9,219 nt of DNA from an uncultured Bacilli bacterium (GTDB lineage: Bacteria > Bacillota_I > Bacilli_A > RF39 > UBA660). Positions 6,601 through 9,219 of the stretch are shown here, one piece after another. Position 1 is the first letter of the stretch, and every line of letters starts with the position of its first letter. Both the position numbers and the translations under genes were made by a program. The stretch lies in contig CALVVN010000075.1 of NCBI GenBank assembly GCA_944363865.1, positions 1 through 9,219 of the forward strand, written 5' to 3'. The notes below the pieces were generated by a model. That model was given only the letters and a program-made list of their open reading frames with translations, was not told where the DNA came from and searched no databases.

Positions 6601-7339
6601 AATTAATAAAGTTTTCTATAAATGTTTCGTATGCTTTTATTTCTGAGGTGTTTTTGTATACTTTGAATTTATAATCTTTGTTTTTTTCTTTTATTATTCT
6701 TTTTACATAATAATCGGTTAAAGAAGGGTTTCTAATAAATAATGGGCCTAATAAGTATGTGCCTAAAAAGTTTTTATGTAAATACCCTTCATAGATACTT
6801 TTTGGTTCATAACCGACACCATTATTTATTTTGATGAAATATCTATCACTATCGTGTATTGTTCCACCTCTATTTTGAAAACCAATTATTTCTTTGTCTA
6901 AGAATATACAATGTCCACTTGTAGTACCTACTATTCTAAAGTCACAGTCTTCCATAAAGTCTTTTTTTGTAATTCTTTTTGTATAGTACGGAAATATGTC
7001 TAGACAATTTACTCTATTTCCTTCAAAATCTATTATGTATTTTCCAAATAATTCATAAGCATTTCCTGTCATAAAGAAATATTTTCCGTTTTCTATGGAT
7101 TTTTTTATTTCTTTTTTGTATTTAATTAAATCATTTAATACTAATATTTGTCCTTTTTCTGTACCCATTCCCATATAATAAATGTCATATTTATTAAAAT
7201 CTATTTTGTCGTTTATTGTTAGGAAGTGTATTTCACATTTGATGTTTTGTCTTTCAATATGTTCTTTTAATGCTCGTATGTTTCCGTTTTCTCCATATAA
7301 GTTCATTATATCGTAGTATAAATGTGCGATTTTAATCAT
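6599..7339 (-). CDS. gatD: GatD-like (type 1 glutamine amidotransferase family) protein lacking catalytic residues
   Basis: GatD is the glutaminase partner of MurT; it releases ammonia from glutamine for amidation of D-Glu in lipid II. This 246-residue protein has GatD length and its N-terminal pattern (IAHLYYDIMNLYGENGNIRAL). The catalytic residues are missing. The nucleophile segment, usually ICGGYQxLG, reads TGNAYELFG, placing Gly92 where the cysteine should be. The GTYLHGP motif with the catalytic His reads GTYLLGP (Leu197). The nearby GGGxDxEQ loop reads MGMGTEKGQ. Retained family features include GFQNRGG (about 153-159) and the NxxGTYLxGPLxxxNP segment. I infer no glutaminase activity by the normal mechanism. 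It could be a structural or regulatory subunit, or bind a different ligand. ATG 7339 overlaps the murT stop by eight bases, preceded by an AAGGG-type site. Confidence 0.85.
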   Translation of the reverse strand: MIKIAHLYYDIMNLYGENGNIRALKEHIERQNIKCEIHFLTINDKIDFNKYDIYYMGMGTEKGQILVLNDLIKYKKEIKKSIENGKYFFMTGNAYELFGKYIIDFEGNRVNCLDIFPYYTKRITKKDFMEDCDFRIVGTTSGHCIFLDKEIIGFQNRGGTIHDSDRYFIKINNGVGYEPKSIYEGYLHKNFLGTYLLGPLFIRNPSLTDYYVKRIIKEKNKDYKFKVYKNTSEIKAYETFIENFIN

Positions 7340-8672
7340 TAGTTATCCCTTCTTTCTTTAGGATTTCTTTTAGTTCACTTTCTTTGTCAAAACATACCAT
7401 TGAATAAATATTACCTTTTGTTTCTTGTTTTAATACGTTCACTATTTCATTTAAGTCATCTATTAGTATTAATTTATCTTTGTTTATATTAGCATATTCT
7501 AATCTAGTTAATACATCATATTTAAATCTTCCAATGATTAATATTTTATCTATTGATTTATCTTTTAAACTTTCAAAATCTATGTCCCATAACCATGAAA
7601 CATCATTTTCTTTGTATCTTCTTGAACTGTTGTCAAATCCGAGTACGATAGTTTTTTTGCCTTTTTCATGTAATATGTAGTCTATGCTTTGTTTATAACT
7701 TAAATTGTTTTCATTTTTACTAGATATCATTTGCCAATTTCTATTATAAAAGTTGTAAATGTTTAATCTTTTTGGAATGAATGAATCAACATTTATTGCA
7801 TGTAATATTTTTTCTTTATTAATTCCTAAAGCGGTTGCTAGTGAGTAAGCAGCAGTTGTCAAATATACAGAGTAAAGGAAGTTTGATGGTATTTTTATTT
7901 TGTCTTTGTTTATGTATATTTCCATATTTTCTATATCTATTGTATGGGCTAGAAAGTCTGGACGTGGTCTTTTGAAGTTACATTTACTACATTTGTAGTC
8001 GCCTAAGTGTCCGTAGTGGCGAAACTCGTAATTAAGTTTGTTTCCACATACTGGACAATACTGAGCATCTATATTGTTCAATTTGCTTTGTTTTGAATAA
8101 TTGTTTTTATCCATAGCATAATATGTTATTTTTCCTTTGTGATTTAATGTTGTACTATAAACTAGCGGGTCGTCTACATTTACTACTAAATGAATGCTAT
8201 CTTTAATGATAGAACTTATTAAACTTTGAATGTATTCAGGATGAGCATTTCTTGGTGGTTGGTCTCTTGTGATATTAGTAATAACTAAATGAGTTAAACC
8301 AAAGTGCTGTAGTAGATGAATCATATGTTTTTCATCTAGTTCCATTAATAATGCTTGTTTTTTGTATATTCCATTTAATTTTGTATTTGAAAGGATAAGT
8401 GATGTTATACCGTTAATAGCGTTGCTTCCATTTTTATTGTATGCATATGTGATTTTGCTTTTATTTAATATATGTGCGATTAATTCAGTGGTACTACCTT
8501 TGCCACTTGAACCTGTGATGCCTATTACATATTTTGGATATTTTATTTTATTTAAAACGTTAGGATGTACTTTAAGTGCCCAGTACCCTCCTATAACTGT
8601 TCCTTCTTTTTTTAATAATTTACTTAGTGTGTTTGCAATTTTACATATTATAATTGCTAGTGCAGTTCTCAT
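7332..8672 (-). CDS. murT: MurT-like Mur ligase family protein
   Basis: MurT is the ATP-dependent synthetase half of the complex that amidates the D-Glu of lipid II at the inner membrane face. This protein has 446 residues; the family is about 435-450. Features in order: N-terminal MRTALAIIICKIANTLSKLL; a P-loop GSSGKGST at 54-61 with Lys58; LMELDE; a TNITRDQPPRNAHPE stretch where MurT normally has NLFRDQLDRYGE; NVDDP at 165-169; a four-cysteine zinc ribbon (206, 209, 228, 231), typical of MurT; and the C-terminal NDVSWLWDIDFE segment that in MurT supplies an Asp to the GatD active site. The Lys-Gly-Ser after the P-loop resembles FolC more than Mur enzymes. The KNPAG motif reads KNENN. Fold and family are secure; the exact substrate is not. 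AGGTGA at 8679-8684 supports the ATG at 8672. Confidence 0.9.
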   Translation of the reverse strand: MRTALAIIICKIANTLSKLLKKEGTVIGGYWALKVHPNVLNKIKYPKYVIGITGSSGKGSTTELIAHILNKSKITYAYNKNGSNAINGITSLILSNTKLNGIYKKQALLMELDEKHMIHLLQHFGLTHLVITNITRDQPPRNAHPEYIQSLISSIIKDSIHLVVNVDDPLVYSTTLNHKGKITYYAMDKNNYSKQSKLNNIDAQYCPVCGNKLNYEFRHYGHLGDYKCSKCNFKRPRPDFLAHTIDIENMEIYINKDKIKIPSNFLYSVYLTTAAYSLATALGINKEKILHAINVDSFIPKRLNIYNFYNRNWQMISSKNENNLSYKQSIDYILHEKGKKTIVLGFDNSSRRYKENDVSWLWDIDFESLKDKSIDKILIIGRFKYDVLTRLEYANINKDKLILIDDLNEIVNVLKQETKGNIYSMVCFDKESELKEILKKEGITND

Positions 8673-8690
8673 TAAATATCACCTATAAAG

Positions 8691-8719
8691 ATTATATAAT
8701 ACTAGTTTTTTGATTTCAA
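8691..8719 (-). promoter_or_regulatory. Promoter of the murT-gatD-like pair
   Basis: Read on the minus strand, TTGAAA (8719-8714) is followed after 17 bases by a perfect TATAAT (8696-8691). The predicted start near 8684 would leave only about 12 bases before the ATG, so the transcript would begin at or just ahead of its AGGTGA site. The true start may lie a few bases away. Confidence 0.65.
8697..8711. repeat. 15-bp repeat, copy 1, in the murT promoter
   Basis: TAATACTAGTTTTTT here and TAAAACTAGTTTTGT at 8762-8776 agree at 13 of 15 positions and share the core ACTAGTTTT. This copy lies in the spacer between the -10 and -35 boxes of the minus-strand promoter. A protein bound here would block that promoter. 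The role as an operator is inference. Confidence 0.45.
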
Positions 8720-8761
8720 TTAATGCTGTAAAGTAAATTGGGTTAGTTGTCAGTTGAAAAC

Positions 8762-8776
8762 TAAAACTAGTTTTGT
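8762..8776. repeat. 15-bp repeat, copy 2, at the promoter of the STAS-like gene
   Basis: This copy contains the perfect 12-bp palindrome AAAACTAGTTTT (8763-8774). It overlaps the proposed -35 box at 8773-8778 of the rightward promoter. The two copies start 65 bases apart, about six helical turns. Just before it, TTAGTT (8743-8748) and AACTAA (8759-8764) form a further short inverted repeat. Confidence 0.45.
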
Positions 8777-8801
8777 CGAATTAGATGAAATAAGTTATAA
8801 A
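8773..8801 (+). promoter_or_regulatory. Possible promoter of the STAS-like gene
   Basis: TATAAA at 8796-8801 lies 17 bases after TTGTCG (8773-8778). The -10 box is good and the -35 box is poor, so expression may be weak or depend on an activator. The predicted start is near 8808, with a 5' leader of roughly 20 bases. Confidence 0.4.
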
Positions 8802-8830
8802 TTATTTTATTATTATTTCAGGTGATTAGT

Positions 8831-9058
8831 ATGAATATGATTTTTAAAGATGATACTTTATATATAGATTTAAAAGGGGATATGGATATCGTAGACTTGA
8901 ATGTTTTGAAGGAACGTATTTTTAGTATTTTATCTCAATATGATATAGATAATATAGTTTTAAACACTAATGGTGCTTTTAATTTGAATAAACGAGCAAT
9001 TAATAATATTAAAAGGGAATACCAATCAAAGTATTTTGGAAGTTTTAAAATTATGTAA
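8831..9058 (+). CDS. Small STAS-like protein of unknown role
   Basis: A 75-residue protein that I do not recognise at family level. The N-terminal half (DTLYIDLKGDMDIVDLNVLKERIFSIL) has the beta-strand, GD-D, helix pattern of STAS domains such as anti-sigma factor antagonists. The middle (IDNIVLNTNGAFNLNKRAINNI) resembles the following strand and helix. It is shorter than a full STAS domain (about 100-110 residues) and lacks an obvious D-S phosphorylation motif. No anti-sigma kinase gene lies beside it in this window. AGGTGAT upstream with a four-base gap to ATG 8831 is a strong ribosome binding site, which, with codon use like the neighbours, supports a real gene. It ends near the tRNA operon terminator and appears monocistronic. 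Confidence 0.7.
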   Translation: MNMIFKDDTLYIDLKGDMDIVDLNVLKERIFSILSQYDIDNIVLNTNGAFNLNKRAINNIKREYQSKYFGSFKIM

Positions 9059-9061
9059 AAA

Positions 9062-9086
9062 ATAAAAAAACTAACTTTCGTTAGTT
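9062..9086 (-). terminator. Terminator of the tRNA operon
   Basis: AACTAAC (9069-9075) and GTTAGTT (9080-9086) form a 7-bp stem. Read on the minus strand the loop is GAAA, a GNRA tetraloop, and the stem is followed by TTTTTTATT. On the plus strand only a short ATTTT follows, so its use as a terminator for the STAS-like gene is weaker, though the position fits. Confidence 0.8.
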
Positions 9087-9096
9087 ATTTTCATAA

Positions 9097-9172
9097 TGGT
9101 GACCTGTACGGGATTTGAACCCGTGAATGCACGCGTGAAAGGCGTGTGTGTTAACCATTTCACCAACAGGCC
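9097..9172 (-). tRNA. tRNA-Glu (UUC)
   Basis: Read on the minus strand the sequence folds as a full cloverleaf of 76 bases. The acceptor stem pairs GGCCTGT with ACAGGTC, and the D-stem pairs GTG with CAC. The anticodon stem CACGC/GCGTG encloses the loop CTTTCAC, giving anticodon TTC. The T-stem ACGGG/CCCGT encloses TTCAAAT. The discriminator A and a genome-encoded CCA end (9097-9099) are present. It is the last tRNA of an operon coming from the right edge, eight bases after the previous tRNA. Confidence 0.95.
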
Positions 9173-9180
9173 ATTTAAAA

Positions 9181-9219
9181 TGGTGGGCCTGAATGGACTT
9201 GAACCATCGACCTTTCGCT
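9181..9219 (-). tRNA. tRNA, 3' half only, probably tRNA-Ile (GAU)
   Basis: The minus strand shows the 3' part of a tRNA: the end of the anticodon arm (AGCGAA), variable loop AGGTC, T-arm GATGG-TTCAAGT-CCATT, acceptor strand CAGGCCC, discriminator A and encoded CCA. The anticodon lies beyond the window edge. The variable loop, T-arm and acceptor strand resemble tRNA-Ile(GAU) of Bacillus; an elongator tRNA-Met cannot be excluded. Confidence 0.85.

Noticed and set aside
7480..7680. Plus-strand open frame of 66 codons antisense to murT
   Set aside because: Antisense to the conserved DVSW region, with no recognisable product.
8362..8688. Plus-strand open frame of 108 codons antisense to murT
   Set aside because: It is the complement of the conserved MurT N-terminus and P-loop; its hydrophobic character follows from the antisense of polar codons.

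Overview
The window looks like a chromosomal housekeeping segment from a very AT-rich, low-GC Gram-positive bacterium (Bacillota or a cell-walled Mycoplasmatota-like relative; the species is not recognisable from sequence alone). Supporting this are the gene order rlmN-prpC-prkC-rsgA-rpe typical of Firmicutes, a PASTA-domain kinase and a MurT/GatD-type pair (both tied to cell wall), and strong AGGAGGTGAT-type ribosome binding sites. TGA is used as a stop (end of rsgA) and tryptophan is TGG, so the Mycoplasma code is not in use.

Layout. 1-120: tail of a SecG-like gene, closed by a hairpin terminator. 153-5153 (+): a tightly packed, partly overlapping run of rlmN (rRNA/tRNA adenine methyltransferase), prpC (PP2C phosphatase), prkC (PASTA Ser/Thr kinase), rsgA (30S assembly GTPase) and rpe (ribulose-phosphate epimerase, with altered active-site loops). 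5175-6600 (+): an infC-rpmI-rplT operon with its own promoter and a 5' leader that can fold either as a terminator or as a competing long-range helix, as expected for L20 autogenous control. infC appears to start at an ATA codon, and L20 carries an extra C-terminal SAP/Rho-N-like domain. 6599-8672 (-): a convergent murT-gatD-like pair, expressed from its own promoter. 8673-8830: a divergent promoter region with two near-identical 15-bp repeats, one on each promoter. 8831-9058 (+): a 75-residue STAS-like small protein. 9062-9219 (-): the end of a tRNA operon (a partial tRNA, probably Ile, then tRNA-Glu) with a terminator.

How the parts fit. PrpC and PrkC form the reversible Ser/Thr phosphorylation switch of Gram-positive cells; RsgA, an assembly GTPase, lies in the same unit, and RlmN modifies the ribosome. 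IF3, L35 and L20 form the classic translation operon under L20 feedback. The most unusual item is the MurT/GatD-like pair. The GatD-like subunit has lost both the cysteine and the histidine that make the glutaminase work, and the MurT-like subunit has a FolC-style P-loop and altered substrate motifs. It looks like a neofunctionalised or ammonia-dependent version of the peptidoglycan amidation complex. The other points worth attention are the L20 fusion, the ATA start of infC and the paired repeats at the divergent promoters.
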